DNA from: Aotearoamyces nothofagi
Lineage: Eukaryota > Ascomycota > Leotiomycetes > Leotiales > Tympanidaceae
Reading direction: 5' to 3'
Assembly (NCBI GenBank): GCA_015345905.1
Contig: JADDTR010000024.1
Coordinates: 310,001 to 374,000, forward strand
DNA: 64,000 nt
Under the pieces are notes generated by a model. It was not told the origin of the DNA and made no database searches. It saw only the letters and a list, made by a program, of their open reading frames with translations. This document shows, piece after piece, positions 27,430 to 38,906 of this stretch (within the stretch, counting starts at the first letter, position 1; every line of letters starts with the position of its first letter). The position numbers were made by a program, and so were the translations under genes.

Positions 27430-27695
27430 TTTGATGTGTGTTGAATAACTTTAAATGAAGCTCTTTTCAAAGATTCTCGTACACCTTAGCTGTCAAGTCG
27501 CGAAAATACTAAGAGACGCGGAATGGCATATCTACGCTAAACCTATTTGGCAGGGCTGATGCAGGGCTGGAGAGCGATAGAGCTAATGGTGGGGAGAGTC
27601 ACACGCTAAACTTTCAGGTACACAGAAAGATCCAGCGATATAAAATTTGTTAACTCAGATCTCTTCAACTCTTGACGCTCACAAATATCGCAACA
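27430..27695. promoter_or_regulatory. Compact divergent promoter, CCT1 / prolyl-tRNA synthetase
   Basis: Only 266 bp separate two start codons that face away from each other, so both promoters must overlap or share elements. A TATAAAA-like sequence (gatataaaattt) sits at about 27636-27647, 50 bp upstream of the synthetase ATG. I looked for a Gcn4/Cpc1 site (TGASTCA) and saw only the imperfect AGAGTCA near 27595. Confidence 0.55.
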
Positions 27696-29556
27696 ATGGC
27701 CTCGGAAGGGACTGTCGACCAGGCGAAAGGCGCCATTGCCAACACCACAAATGTAGCCCCCGAAGTAGCTGGTGTCGCTCCGGAACAATCGAAGAGCGCC
27801 CTCAAAAAAGCAGAGAAGCAAGCTAAGATGGCTGCAGATAAGGCTGCCAAAGCTGCCAAAGCTACAAAGACCGTCCTCCCAGTTGGGCAGGGAAAAAAGA
27901 CGGACGATATCATTGGCATAACATTTTCCAAAGAGGCTGACTTCTCTGCATGGTACCAAGAGGTTGTGCTAAAGGCAGAGATGATCGAGTACTACAACGA
28001 GATTGCTGGTTTCTTCATTCTCCGTCCTCGATCGATGTTTATATGGAATATTATTAAGAAGTGGTTCACGGAAAAGATTGAGGCTATGGAGATTGAGGAG
28101 GCAAGCTTCCCAATGTTCCTTTCAGAGAAGTCACTTGAGCGCGAGAAGAGCCATGTTGAAGGTTTTGCTCCAGAACTTGCCTGGGTTACCAAGGCGTGAG
28201 TTTTTTCTTCCTTCATAGCTGGCACTACTGATAATTAATTAGTGGTGACAAAGACCTTGAAGTCCCTGTTGCGGTTCGCCCAACATCAGAGGCTGTTATG
28301 TAAGTCGACCACATTTTCAAGGTTTGCGGGTTTTGTTCTAACCGGCTGCGTAAAGGTACCCCTACTACTCGAAATGGATTCGAAGTCATCGAGACCTACC
28401 TTTGAGACTCAACCAATGGAATAGTGTCGTGAGATGGGAGGCAAAGCAGACAACTCCATTCCTTAGAGCGAGAGAGTTTCTTTGGCAAGAGGGGCATACT
28501 GCTCATTTGACTGAGGCACTTGCTGGTGAGGAAGTGCTCCAGATTCTTGAATTCTATGCCGGTGTATATGAAGAACTTCTTGCGGTTCCTGTAGTCCGTG
28601 GTACAAAGACTGAGAAGGAGAAGTTTGCAGGAGGTTACTACACCACGACTGTTGAAGGTTATATTCCTTCTAATGGCAGAGGAATTCAAGGCGCGACGTC
28701 CCATTGCCTTGGCCAGAACTTCAGCAAAATGTTCGATATTACTGTTGAGGATCCAACTCCAAAGGCTGGCGAGAAGGCTGCCCATATTCATGTCTGGCAA
28801 AACTCTTGGGGTCTTTCCACTCGTGTCATCGGTGTTATGGTTATGATCCACGGAGATGATAAGGGCCTTGTGCTCCCTCCAAGAATTGCTCGTGATCAGG
28901 TAATTATCATTCCCGTGGGGATCAACAAAAGTACAACCCCAGAGGACAAGGAGCGTCACTACGATCAACTACAGGCAATGAAGACGACACTGAAGAAGGC
29001 TGGTGTGCGAGCTGACTACGATATCCGAGATGGATATACTCCTGCTTGGAAATTCAATGATCATGAGCTCAAGGGTGTTCCCCTTAGACTCGAATATGGA
29101 CCCAAGGATGCTGCCAAGAGTGTTGTGAGCTTCGCTCGACGAGACACTGGGGAAAAGGGTACTATTGCCATTGCAGATCTTGCTACCGAAGTTGCCAAGT
29201 TACTTGAAACGATTCAAAGCGACATGTACAAAAAGGCCGAGCAAGCATTCCGATCGCATCGTATTGTGATCAACAAGTGGGATGATGTTGTTCCTGCTCT
29301 TGATGCGAAGAATGTCGTGTTGATTCCTCACTGCTTGGCTGAGAAGTGCGAGGACGCGGTCAAGGATTTAACTACTGGGCGAGATGACTCTGCCGACGAA
29401 GGTCCTGCGGAGAAGAAGGCCCCGAGCATGGGCATGAAGAGTTTGTGTATCCCATTCGAGCAGCCAGAAGGCCTCATTAAAGGTGAGACAAAGTGTCTCA
29501 ATCCAGAATGTGGGGCTTTTGCAGAGAAATGGTGTATGTTCGGAAGGAGCTACTAA
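27696..29556 (+). CDS. Cytosolic prolyl-tRNA synthetase
   Basis: Three exons (27696-28195, 28243-28299, 28356-29556) give 585 residues. An N-terminal Lys/Ala-rich extension of about 60 residues (KSALKKAEKQAKMAADKAAK) replaces the longer editing-like domain of some fungal enzymes. The class II core follows: RPTSEAVMYPYYSKWIRSH (motif 1 region), FLRAREFLWQEGHTAHLTE (motif 2), GATSHCLGQNFSKMF and WGLSTRVIGVMVMIHGDDKG (motif 3). The anticodon domain (QVIIIPVGINKS onward) and the zinc-binding C-terminal domain of eukaryote/archaeal-type ProRS (TKCLNPECGAFAEKWCMFGR, ending in Tyr) complete it. It charges tRNA-Pro. It is not fused to GluRS. The fourth-block acceptor AAAG|G is short of pyrimidines, but the phase fits. 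Confidence 0.95.
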
Positions 29557-31038
29557 GAAAGAGCCGGTTGGTAGATGGCTAAGAGCAAACGAATGATGAG
29601 GATTATCAACGAACATATATATCGAAGCTTTACAAAATTCCCATGCTTGATCTGGTCTTTGTGCTTCACGACTCTACATCAAGCGCTCAGGCTTGGCTGA
29701 TATAAGCCACGAAAGTATGTAGGACACTAGCGACTTTATAGAAATGGATTGTCGATGACGTGCCACTTTCCATATGAATGTGTGTATCATGAATGAGTTA
29801 CTAGCCGCATTGTAAACTTGCTGTTATGCCAACAGTCTGAGGCTTCAAATATCAAGGCTACCTTTAAGGTTATTGCACCTTAATCTATATCATACGTGAC
29901 GTTACTCCTGCCGGCGCTTAGAGAAGTTTAGATAAGAAAGAGCGGTAGTTGATGTTAACGTTGATGCTAATGTAGATAGACAGGGCTATTCCCTCTGCCA
30001 GGGAGAGATTGGAGAGATTGGAGTATCGGCAAGGTTTGAGGTTGGTCGTCTCGCGCGGCGGTGTGTCTTCAGGCCCTGCAGTTCAGAGCGAGGGCTGGGA
30101 TCTTCTCATCTCCCTCCTAAGCAAGCGACGACGTTCTCGCCTCCAGATGGCCCCGTCACGGCCGTGCGAGATGTATCCATGTGCCATCCCGTCCATGCCC
30201 ACCTCCTTGTTTCCGTCGTCTTAAGATTCGAGACGAGCAACGTCCCGGGCGACAGTTGCTGTCTGATCTCCCCGCCGCGCCCGTCGCGCCCGTCGCTGGC
30301 ACAATGCCTGAGCGGCTTGTGAGTTCTGCTACCCAGTCGAAGCCTGCTTGCTATGCGCGCGGTATTACAATTCTCCGCCCTAGACGTCTCACTCAAACTC
30401 TTGACGAGACGGGCGATCAGATTTCTTCAAGCACCTCTTGGCCCTCTCCAGGCATCTGACGCCTTGACTTTCCCTTCTGAATTCCCTGCAGTTGCATCTG
30501 GACTGGCCCTTGAGCCTCTCCTCATCATTTCCATCCCATCTTTGGCCAGTCGGCCTACAGCGCCCAAGCAACAGGCAAGGAGCCTGCAATATGCGCAGGG
30601 AGGGTGACGCCCAGTGACGCCCAGTGACGCCCAGTGCCTCGACTCTCTACGAAGCTGGTGGTGCCACTGCCCTTGGGACGAGTTTTATTACTCGTCACAG
30701 TGGGATCTTTGAGATGGCTTCCCCATAGTTATGTAACAAGGCCATGGCAGGGGAACAACGAAGCTTGAGTTTTTCCAGACCGGCCATGGATCAGAGGCCC
30801 GACTCCCGGTACATATATATAAGAATCTGGCTACCACTCAGGATCTTTGCTCTTCATCCGCATCTCCGTTCTCTTAGGCATCTACAGTCCTTCCTTTGTG
30901 CTTTACAGTTCTGTGAACTTTTCATTCTACACGCTCTTTATTATTGTACGGAAGTACTATTCAATTTTTATAACAGGCCGGTCCTATTTAGCATTACCTT
31001 ATAGATAAATTCTCAAGCACCTACAGAAGACCTCCAAC
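29557..31038. other. Intergenic with a GC-rich stretch at 30.0-30.65 kb
   Basis: I recognise no gene. Between about 30000 and 30650 the DNA is GC-rich and carries overlapping frames of 66-96 codons on both strands with Arg/Ser/Pro-rich, non-protein-like content. Three exact copies of gtgacgccca (10 bp) lie at about 30604-30636. The right end is the promoter and leader of the secreted protein gene. Confidence 0.5.
30813..30823 (+). promoter_or_regulatory. TATA box and pyrimidine tract of the secreted-protein gene
   Basis: A consensus TATATATAAG lies 216 bp upstream of the ATG. C/T-rich sequence (ctcttcatccgcatctccg) follows from about 30850, where fungal transcription normally starts after a TATA box. 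This predicts a 5' leader of 150-190 nt. It is the clearest TATA box in the window and fits a highly and conditionally expressed gene. Confidence 0.6.
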
Positions 31039-32315
31039 ATGAAGTACGAAGCCGCAACTATTTTCGTCGCCTTGTTTAGTTTGACTTCTGCTGCTCCTGT
31101 TCCAGAGCCTAAGAACGTCTGGGTCCCACCGAAGTACACACTTCGAGGCCGTGAAGTTCCCCAGGAACATTCCCACGACAAGTTCCTCAATTCAGTTCGT
31201 ACTTCACTGGCTCTCAACAACCCTGACAATATTCAAGACCCAGTGTTTGGTCTACTCGGCAATGCAGCAGCTGCTGCTGGCCAGGTACATACTGCATTTA
31301 TCCTGAGGCTTAACCTCCTTATTAACATGGTGACAGGGTTCAATCAACGACACTGACTGTCTTCACCAAGCAACTGCAGATCAGGCATTCACCAATGCGA
31401 AGGCAGCTGGTGATGTCGACGGACAAGTAAATGCTCTTGTAAGTAATCCGACTCTCAATACGTCAGCCATTGTCTAATATAGGTCAGGCATACGCTGCTC
31501 TCGAGCGTAACACCGGATCCGTCGGACTAGCTAGTGTTCTCTGCACATCCATCACAGCTACCAACCCGGAGATTGCTGCCATTTCACAGCATCAAGATCC
31601 CGCTTCCACTGGAGCAGCCGCTACTAACAAGGCCATTGTCTTGGAATTGGCCAAGCAGATCGCAGCTGTCGGTGGCGACCCGCAAATCGCATTGCAGACT
31701 GGTACTTTCGCGCCCGGTACTATTGGGGATCCCACTGCAGCAGGAAATACTTGTGACACTGAAAACGATCCTGATGGAGGCTGCATTTTCTCTGAGAATC
31801 TTCTCGTTGAAGATGCCACTGCTGCTGAGATCTCTGCCGCAGTTGCAGGTGTAGCTGCTGCAACTGGTGCATCTGCTACTGCCGCCACTACGGCTGCTGA
31901 TGCTTCTGCTGCGACTACTACAGTAGCAGCAGATACTACTTCTGCCTGCGCTGCTCAGGTTACATCTACCGTCACTGCTCAAGCTTCTGCGGTTGCCACT
32001 TCGGCTGCTGCCACAACTGCTGCTACAACTGCCGCAGCTGCCGCCGCTACCAGCTCCTCTACTGCTTCTGGTACCAACGTCCAAACCTTTACCGGTTCTC
32101 TCGGAGGCCTTCCTCCTGCAGTTATTCAGTCAACCGGCGACCGTCCATTCAGCGTGAATGGCGACACCTTTGTTAACAGCGGCGCGGCCCTGCAAAGATC
32201 TTGTTCCATCCAGCACAACGCCTGCGCCGACGCTGCCAACAGTGGCACCTTAGCCGGTGGTGAAAGCCAGTGCGAGACCCAGGAGACTGCTTGCAATGCC
32301 GCTAATGGAGTTTGA
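31039..32315 (+). CDS. Secreted Ala/Thr-rich cell-surface protein
   Basis: Three exons (31039-31284, 31337-31438, 31488-32315) give 391 residues. A signal peptide (MKYEAATIFVALFSLTSA, cleavage likely before APVPEP) is followed by a helical region with paired cysteines (NDTDCLHQATADQAF, SVLCTSITATN, GNTCDTENDPDGGC). A linker of about 100 residues is nearly all Ala, Thr and Ser and is probably heavily O-mannosylated. A compact C-terminal Cys domain ends the protein (LPPAVIQSTGDRPFSVNG, RSCSIQHNACADAAN, CETQETACNA). The C-terminal pattern recurs in uncharacterised secreted proteins of filamentous ascomycetes; no GPI signal is visible. A wall or secreted matrix role is inference. The third acceptor is ggtcag, chosen because it keeps the frame. 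Confidence 0.82.
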
Positions 32316-33242
32316 GAGATTGCGAGATCCTGATAGCTTATGGGGCGGAAAGGGGCAATGAGGAAGATAAAAACGTGATTCGGTTCTGTAGATATATATA
32401 AGTACGACGTGAATGACGACGAATATGTTATATTGCTATTTGTATCATCTTGACAGTGAAACGATGTCTGTAAGGGTCCGTGATGATCATATCTATGCAA
32501 CGACTTCAAATGGCGAAGAGTTCCAATTCGTCTTTCATCTAACAGATTTGTTCTAAAATATTGGTAGAGTAGTAGAGCCCTCAGCCTAAAAGATGTTTTG
32601 AAGCTATTTTGGGTATACTATGATCTGTTCATGCTAATTACATTGCTTTGTTCAGTAAGGAGTCGCCGATAGGCTATACGCAGCTCAGCATATCAGCAAG
32701 CCAGTAACGATTTTCATAAATGCCCTTGTAATATCTACATGAAAATAATGATAAAGGAGAAAGGGATAGGGCATTATCACATATTGATAGATTTATGATT
32801 TACCTAGATGGAAATGATTACTAGTTATGACTTATTGGTGACAGGCTCTTGTCTTTGATCATCGTCGACACATTATAAAGTCTGCATAATAGAATAATCT
32901 AGATGAGCTCGGCAGTTATCTACTAGTATTCAGCACCCGTAAATATAAATCTATGCAATCCTGATATAAAATGCACCTCATGCTGCTTTCCTGCAAAGAC
33001 CCAGGTTTGATAACGGCAAGCTACTTCATCGTTCACGTTTGCCTCTCTAGACGATTGAAGCCCCACCACCATGCAGAACACCTGGTGCTTCAAATATGTG
33101 GAGATTGTGAACTCCTTGTTTGAACTCATGCCTTAATATTTCGACCACTCCTCCATTCCTGCCTCCAAAAGCGAACATGTCCATACGTCCGAGAATCATC
33201 AACCCAGCTGCTCCAGCATCATAGATAATCAACCACTACGCC
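32316..33242. other. AT-rich intergenic stretch
   Basis: This is the 3' UTR of the secreted-protein gene, then about 700 bp of AT-rich DNA with no protein-like frame, and finally the 5' flank of the Myb-like gene. Confidence 0.5.
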
Positions 33243-34180
33243 ATGCCCTCAAAGATCCAGCTCGACGAGAACCTGTGGTTTCTCTTCATCTGCCTGCAGA
33301 AATCAGACTTCAAAGCCGTGCGTGCCCCCCCCGGCGCCTCTTGGGAACAGGACTGACCCGGAGCTCCCAGATCGACTTCTCCGCCGTGGGAGAGGCAACG
33401 AGCCTCAAGCCGCCAGCTGCCAGGATGCGGTATACCCGGCTCCGCCGCCAGATCGAGGACGGCACGCTGATCGGCACGCACGGGACGCCCTTCTCGGGCG
33501 GCGCAGACAAGATCGCCGAGTCGATGAAGAAGCGCAAGAGGTCAACCCAGCTGGGCCCGGAACGAGAGCCGCCATCCAAGGCGCCGGTGCCCAAAAAGGA
33601 CGCGGGACGCGCTCCTGTCGCTGTCAAGGTAGAGCGTGACACCTCGTCTGATGAGTACGAGACGGACTCGTCAGACGACAGCGATTCCGAGGACGAGAAG
33701 CCGTTGGCCAAGCGAAGAGCCTTGCGCCAGATCCGCGAGACCCTGCCGCCCGCGATGTCTTCAGCGGAGACGCGGGATTTCCAGTGGCAAGCCCTTGCTG
33801 CCGCGCCCTCGTCGTCCGCATCTAGAAATCCGGAACTCCCAGGACACCATGCCGGGCCCTCCTCGTCAACTTCTACCCCTTCGATTCCGGGTGCGGAGAC
33901 GAAACGGAGCAGCGGGATGGAGACCCAGAAGCCGGCTATCTCCTGCGGACCGATGTCAGAAATGCTTCCCTGGATGGGGACTCCTCAGCAAGTAATTCCT
34001 ACTTCTAGCATAACACCCAAGAGAGAACCAGATGTGCCCACCATTCCCACCATTCAGCACCAGACTCGACGTGTTGAGGAACTGGGTAGTAGCAGCGTGG
34101 CAAACGGTGACAAGCCGCCGGCACCAAGTTTTGCAGAAACAAGAACGGTGAAAATTGAAGGATTAAAGATTGAAGGATGA
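33243..34180 (+). CDS. Myb-like DNA-binding domain protein
   Basis: Two exons (33243-33317, 33371-34180) give 294 residues. The N-terminal 55 residues form the fungal Myb-like helix-turn-helix: ENLWFLFICLQKSDFKAIDF, then AVGEATSLKPPAARMRYTRL and RRQIEDGTLIGTHGTPF. This matches a widespread filamentous-fungal Myb family with a strongly conserved PPAARMRYTRLRRQIE helix. The rest is low-complexity: a basic KKRKR patch (likely nuclear signal), an acidic Ser/Asp run (SSDDSDSEDEKP), and Ser/Pro-rich sequence with two VKxE-like sumoylation patterns (AVKVERD, TVKIEG). It is probably a nuclear DNA-binding regulator with unknown targets. Codons in the first two thirds are much more GC-rich than in neighbouring genes. 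The start was moved upstream to include exon 1, which completes helix 1. Confidence 0.85.
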
Positions 34181-34552
34181 AGAATGAAGTGTTAACCAAG
34201 ATAGAGCTTCGGGACCATGACCTCCAAGAGCACGTAATAACTCCAGGGCATTTTTAGGAGGCATTTCTCGTTCAACTTGCCACTCTGCAAGCCAAGCATA
34301 GTAAATAAGTTTATTAGAGGAAGATATGGTTATTCACACTGTACTGATTTGATTTGCTATACAGCCAATACTTTCCATGTATGGAATTTGCGTCTAATCA
34401 AACAGGTACTAGCAAAGAAGCAAAACGCCATAGTAGCTGGTGCCGTGCAAATGTGTCCGACTTCCTTACTGCCTTAACTCCTTGATTGATCATTCGGAAA
34501 GTGCTTCCAATTGCCCCACTATGTTCTTAAAACGGTGCCTTCCCGGATCAAT
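34181..34552. other. Convergent 3' gap
   Basis: The gap lies between the stop codons of the Myb-like gene and the RING protein gene. Only short frames are present. I see nothing else. Confidence 0.5.
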
Positions 34553-37516
34553 CTATGGGACAAATATTCTGCTGAAGCTGCCTACATCCCTTCTGCAACA
34601 AACACATTTGTCGAAGTTATTCATCGCAAGTGTCACACGACAGTCGTCACAGAGACTTAAGCATCGACACGGCCAGACAATAATACTCCTTGGAGCACTT
34701 TGGCAGACAACACATTGGGGGCCACCCTCACCCATACCAGAGGCACCCTCTGCCCAAGACGACGGACCTGCTGTAGATGAACCTATAGCATTATGGAATG
34801 AACGACGAGAGGTAATGAGGTACTCAAGTATCTGAACTTCTTCTTCTGGTGTGAGCTTGCTTGAGTTGCGCAGATCTTCTGGGCGTAGGCGCGTTGATGT
34901 CAATACTCTTGTCCTCTCACGTTGGCTGAGATCTCGATAACGAGAGCGGGTCATGATAGTATCGCTTGACAGATGGGCGGCTAACGCCTGCGCTTCCGCA
35001 CGCTGATCTGGCGTCTTAGGGTGAAGTAGTCGAGCGAGGTCTGCAGAGGAGAGTGGAATATCGGCGATGGGTGTTGAATCTCTACTGAACCTGGGAGATT
35101 CTTGGGTTGGTGTACGCCGACCGTCATCATTGGCATCATCTGACTCCCAATCTTGTTCATTGGCCTCTGATGACATAGACATCGAAAATACACTCGTGGT
35201 ATCATCGTCTACTTCTTCGGCTTTTGGGGTGAAATGGCCACTGCTATCATCACCACCCCACCATCCGCCATTAAGCCACCAGCCATACAGATTGGAATCT
35301 AGATTTTGTTCATCGGTTATGGACCAGTTTGATTTGTCGCCTTTGAGTCGCTTTCGCATTTCGGCTTCTACATCAACATGTTCGTCAGACGGTAAAGTCA
35401 ACTCTCCATCATTTCCCAAGAGCCAGAAGTCCAGCGTGTCAGGATCGTGATGGATATTTTGATCTGGTTTGACTACTGCCTTTGGTCTTCTGATGAACCA
35501 CAAGAGCCAGCGCGGCCTAGATCGAATTCCCGTCTGGCTAAGGAGTTTCAAGACCAATGTAGCACACCACTGAATGACAAGCTTTGCAATGCCAACCAAG
35601 AATTCAAACGCCATAATCCATCTTCCACTTCTTTCGGTAGCACCAACACCGTCTCTTATCACTCTATTTCTTGGTGAGCTACTGAGAGCATCGACTTTCT
35701 GTGTAGTTCTTTCCCTAGCGAAGCCACTGGTCGAGTGGCTCAGAGGCCCACTGGAGTCAGTTTTTGTCGTGACCAGCCCAACCCCATCAGCGATTCCATC
35801 AAGACCCGATGCGCGAAAATTGGGACCAAGCCAGTGTGCACCATTTTCCTCAATCTCTCGTAGCCGATCTTCCTCTAACCATGTCCTCTGCTTTATGTTG
35901 ACATCAGGACTTTCGTTCAAATAGACAGCTTCGCTAGCCATAGTGAGGGCACTGAAACCGGTCTTGAGTAACGCCGTATAAAAGTCCATGTGCATACTGA
36001 TTCTGATGTTTGATAATGGAACGTTTGCTTGCATGTTGTCATGTGCTGACCAGAGCCTTTGAAAAAAGGATCGCTGCTCTGTTTGTCTGGGATCAGGAGG
36101 AGTAGCAAGAGCCGTGAGGACTAAAGCAAAACCATATATGATTGAGCAGATGATAATGCCGGCGAGTACTAGCACATGTGGAATGAAGCCGATGACACAA
36201 ACAGTAGGGAACCTCAACAATCCCTGAGTCAGAGTGTCCTCAATTGAAAAGTTCAGTATGCTCCAGGTGATGGCTGCCATGAAGCAGAGGCCCCAAAAGG
36301 CCGTACTGACTAGCCGTAAACGTCCTTGCAAGTTGAAAACACCTAGGATATGACTCGTTATATGATTCATTGACGATAGAGCGCCTACGAGAAGTACTTC
36401 TGGTGGGGTATTGACTCTCTTCATAATCATCGATCTTTTAATAACGATTTCACTAACGGGAGGCTGGAGTTGCATCTGTTAGCGGCTGAGGAAGATAGAA
36501 GGTAAATGAATAAAAGGAGAATTACACACCTTGCTATCAGAGCGAGTTCCACCAAATGGTCCCCATCCTAAAGAAGAGCTTACCGCCGCATCAGCTTCGG
36601 CGAAAGCCAACGAATGTTCGAATAGGGTCATTCCGGTCTCTACTGCAACCTGACGGCCTTGAACAGCGCATGATATTGTCTCAATGAATTGACTGAAGCA
36701 TAACGTCTCAAATAGTGGCCACAGAAGCGATAATGACCCAGTTAAGCCGACAGGACCTTCGATGGTCGGTGGTTCTTCCGGGGGGACCATATGTACAGCA
36801 CGGCAGGATTGTGCATCCGTCGCTCCCAACAAAAGAGCCGAGCTGAGTGTGTTCAACGGTCCGCCATTTTGAGTAAAGAGGAGATCAGAGCTCTTGCTGG
36901 CATTTCCCCATCTAAGCATTCCAAAGTCTGTCGAAGTCTGACACTGTATCGATTGCAGGAGCCATCGCGCTTGGATTGTAAAGAGAATGATGGGAATGAT
37001 TCGTAGAGCGAGCCGAACTCGGAATCCTAGTGTTAGATTTCGACGAGTAGAAGCGTAGATATGTGTGCGGTTGATGATGATTGCCACAACGATACAACTA
37101 AGTGACCACTTGGATGTCGCGTAGCTGAATATATTCCCAAAGCTCCTTACGCCCTCCATAGATAACTTGGACGCTAGTCCACCACCACGTTGATTTCCCA
37201 TATCTGCCAGCACGTCTGTCCCAGCCTGGGCCATTTCCCTCGCGGCAATACCTGCTGTAGTCACGGCTTCAGCGCCGCCCATGCCGGTAGCATCAGGTAT
37301 GACATGCTGCGGTATCCCTCCCCCAAGTACATCATCTATTGTTGCCGGGAGCCCAAAGAAGAATGATCCAACCTTCATGCCTACTCTAGGACCAGCAAGG
37401 AGGAGATCTTTGGCCGACGGGGCATAATTCGTCAGGTTTACTGCTGATCTGAGGTGGGAGACGGTCCAAGAACCGATCCCTGAGCTGGTATTGTCGAATC
37501 CTGTTGTAGCAGCCAT
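34553..37516 (-). CDS. Multi-pass membrane RING-finger protein (Asi1/Asi3-like)
   Basis: Two exons (37516-36530, 36475-34553) give 969 residues. Hydrophobic segments include WSLSCIVVAIIINRTHIYAS (near 150), IIPIILFTIQARWL, LVSTAFWGLCFMAAITWSIL and VCVIGFIPHVLVLAGIIICS. A long acidic, Ser-rich cytosolic or nuclear region follows. The C-terminus is a RING of the Cys-rich type: CVVC, then PCRCLSLCDDCR, then KCVCCRRDV. This architecture, with many membrane spans and a terminal RING containing PCRCLxLCxxC, is shared with the Asi1/Asi3 ubiquitin ligases of the yeast inner nuclear membrane and their filamentous-fungal relatives. A role in degrading misplaced or regulatory proteins at the nuclear envelope is inference. 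Confidence 0.8.
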
Positions 37517-37973
37517 GATGTGGAGGGGATGTTGAAACGTTGCTGGGTTAGCGGATCATCTGAGATGCACTCAGCTGGTGCTTCAGAGACGGTTCGATTG
37601 CATCCTCCTTATCATGCAAGGAGCTTCCGCAAATTCAGGATTTTGCGTTGTAGTGGCCGTGTAATACTTCGATTTATAGCGTGTTTATCAATGTAGTAGT
37701 GGTCATTGCTACTGAGCGCTCCTGCTCGTTCCCGCTGACGGTGACGGAGGGCGTGCTTGCAGGGATGTCAATCGCGGGCCTCGGCCAGTGGCTCCGGGTC
37801 CCGTACGGAGGCTGACTGACAGAATTTTGCCAGCTCTAAAGAACGAACCTCAGTTTTTCGAGAACCTCAACATTCATATGGGGCGATGTGGAGTAATCAT
37901 AGTGTTTATAGGCTCTTATATTACTACGTGCAGCAATTGATTCATGTTTTGTATTGAGGATCTGCTCGGATCT
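37517..37973. other. Intergenic, RING gene promoter and SEN34 3' flank
   Basis: A 457-bp stretch with no frame worth calling. It holds the 5' region of the membrane RING gene. Confidence 0.5.
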
Positions 37974-38906
37974 TTACATGCCACCCCATTCTATGCAGAA
38001 AGTCCTCACATTCCCTTCGTCTTGCTTTGCCAGAGTTGGATTTGTCCCACCGATCAAGAACCCTTTCTTCACCCCCGTACCTAGACGGCCACCGCCGACC
38101 AAGTCAATAAGAGGGATTTCATCTTCCCAATCGTAACCCACCGCAAGGAAATGGCTGTGAAACCGTAGGGGATCACCAGGATACACCGTGTAGTCGCAAC
38201 CAAAGCGTAGGCCAGGCGTGATGAAATAGTCTTGGGCATGAAGATGGGCAAACAGGGGGTATGATGCGGGAGCAATTGGATCCGGCTGCTGTAGTTTGTT
38301 TTGAGGTAGAGAAGATGGGGTATATGTAGTTGTCGGTGTTACAACAAAGTGTCCAGATCCAGAGAGCGACGCTGAGGTTGCCGTAGAAGATGGCGTTGGA
38401 GAACTTGAGCGACTGTCTTCAAAGAGAGAAGAGTCGTCAGCTGGGGCAGTCACATTGCTGGCATTATTTTCGCTCGCAGGAGATAATGAAACGCCTTTGG
38501 AAGCTCGTAATAGTGCTTCTTTGGCTAGGCCTCTCTCTGCTCTCTTCTGCCTATTTGCATCGGCAATCTTTTGTGCCTTCCGACCTTGTGCTCTCAATGA
38601 CTCCAAGTACTCCTTCCTCTCCGCTCCCTGAAGTGTACTGAACTTCTCCTTGTGCCAGGCCCCGTCATCAACAATGTAAGCAACCTCTTTCTCTACAAGA
38701 AGCTTGGCTTCCTCGGGGAGCAGTTCAACCGGTAATCCAAGGAATACATTCTGCTGTGGGACCTGTGGTATGCTACCAATGAGAACACCACAGATGTGGT
38801 GAACCCTACGGAGATAAGTCACGACATTGATGTCGAATAGCAAATACCGTCCACCAATCTTGGAGATTGGTATGGGCTCGGTAACGGAGTCTGTGGGTTG
38901 CGCCAT
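37974..38906 (-). CDS. SEN34: tRNA-splicing endonuclease subunit Sen34
   Basis: A single-exon protein of 310 residues. The N-terminal domain (ISKIGGRYLLFDINVVTYLR, RRVHHICGVLIGS, FLGLPVELLPEEAKLLVEK) is typical of Sen34. A charged, Ser-rich linker follows. The C-terminal nuclease domain has all three catalytic residues: Tyr in YTVYPGDPLRFHSHF, His in the same motif, and Lys in GTGVKKGFLIGG. Sen34 cuts the 3' splice site of intron-containing pre-tRNAs within the Sen2-Sen34-Sen15-Sen54 complex. Confidence 0.95.
   Translation of the reverse strand: MAQPTDSVTEPIPISKIGGRYLLFDINVVTYLRRVHHICGVLIGSIPQVPQQNVFLGLPVELLPEEAKLLVEKEVAYIVDDGAWHKEKFSTLQGAERKEYLESLRAQGRKAQKIADANRQKRAERGLAKEALLRASKGVSLSPASENNASNVTAPADDSSLFEDSRSSSPTPSSTATSASLSGSGHFVVTPTTTYTPSSLPQNKLQQPDPIAPASYPLFAHLHAQDYFITPGLRFGCDYTVYPGDPLRFHSHFLAVGYDWEDEIPLIDLVGGGRLGTGVKKGFLIGGTNPTLAKQDEGNVRTFCIEWGGM

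Noticed and set aside
31584-32084. 166-codon minus-strand frame in the secreted-protein gene
   Set aside because: It is a Ser/Cys/Gly shadow of the Ala/Thr linker repeats on the other strand.
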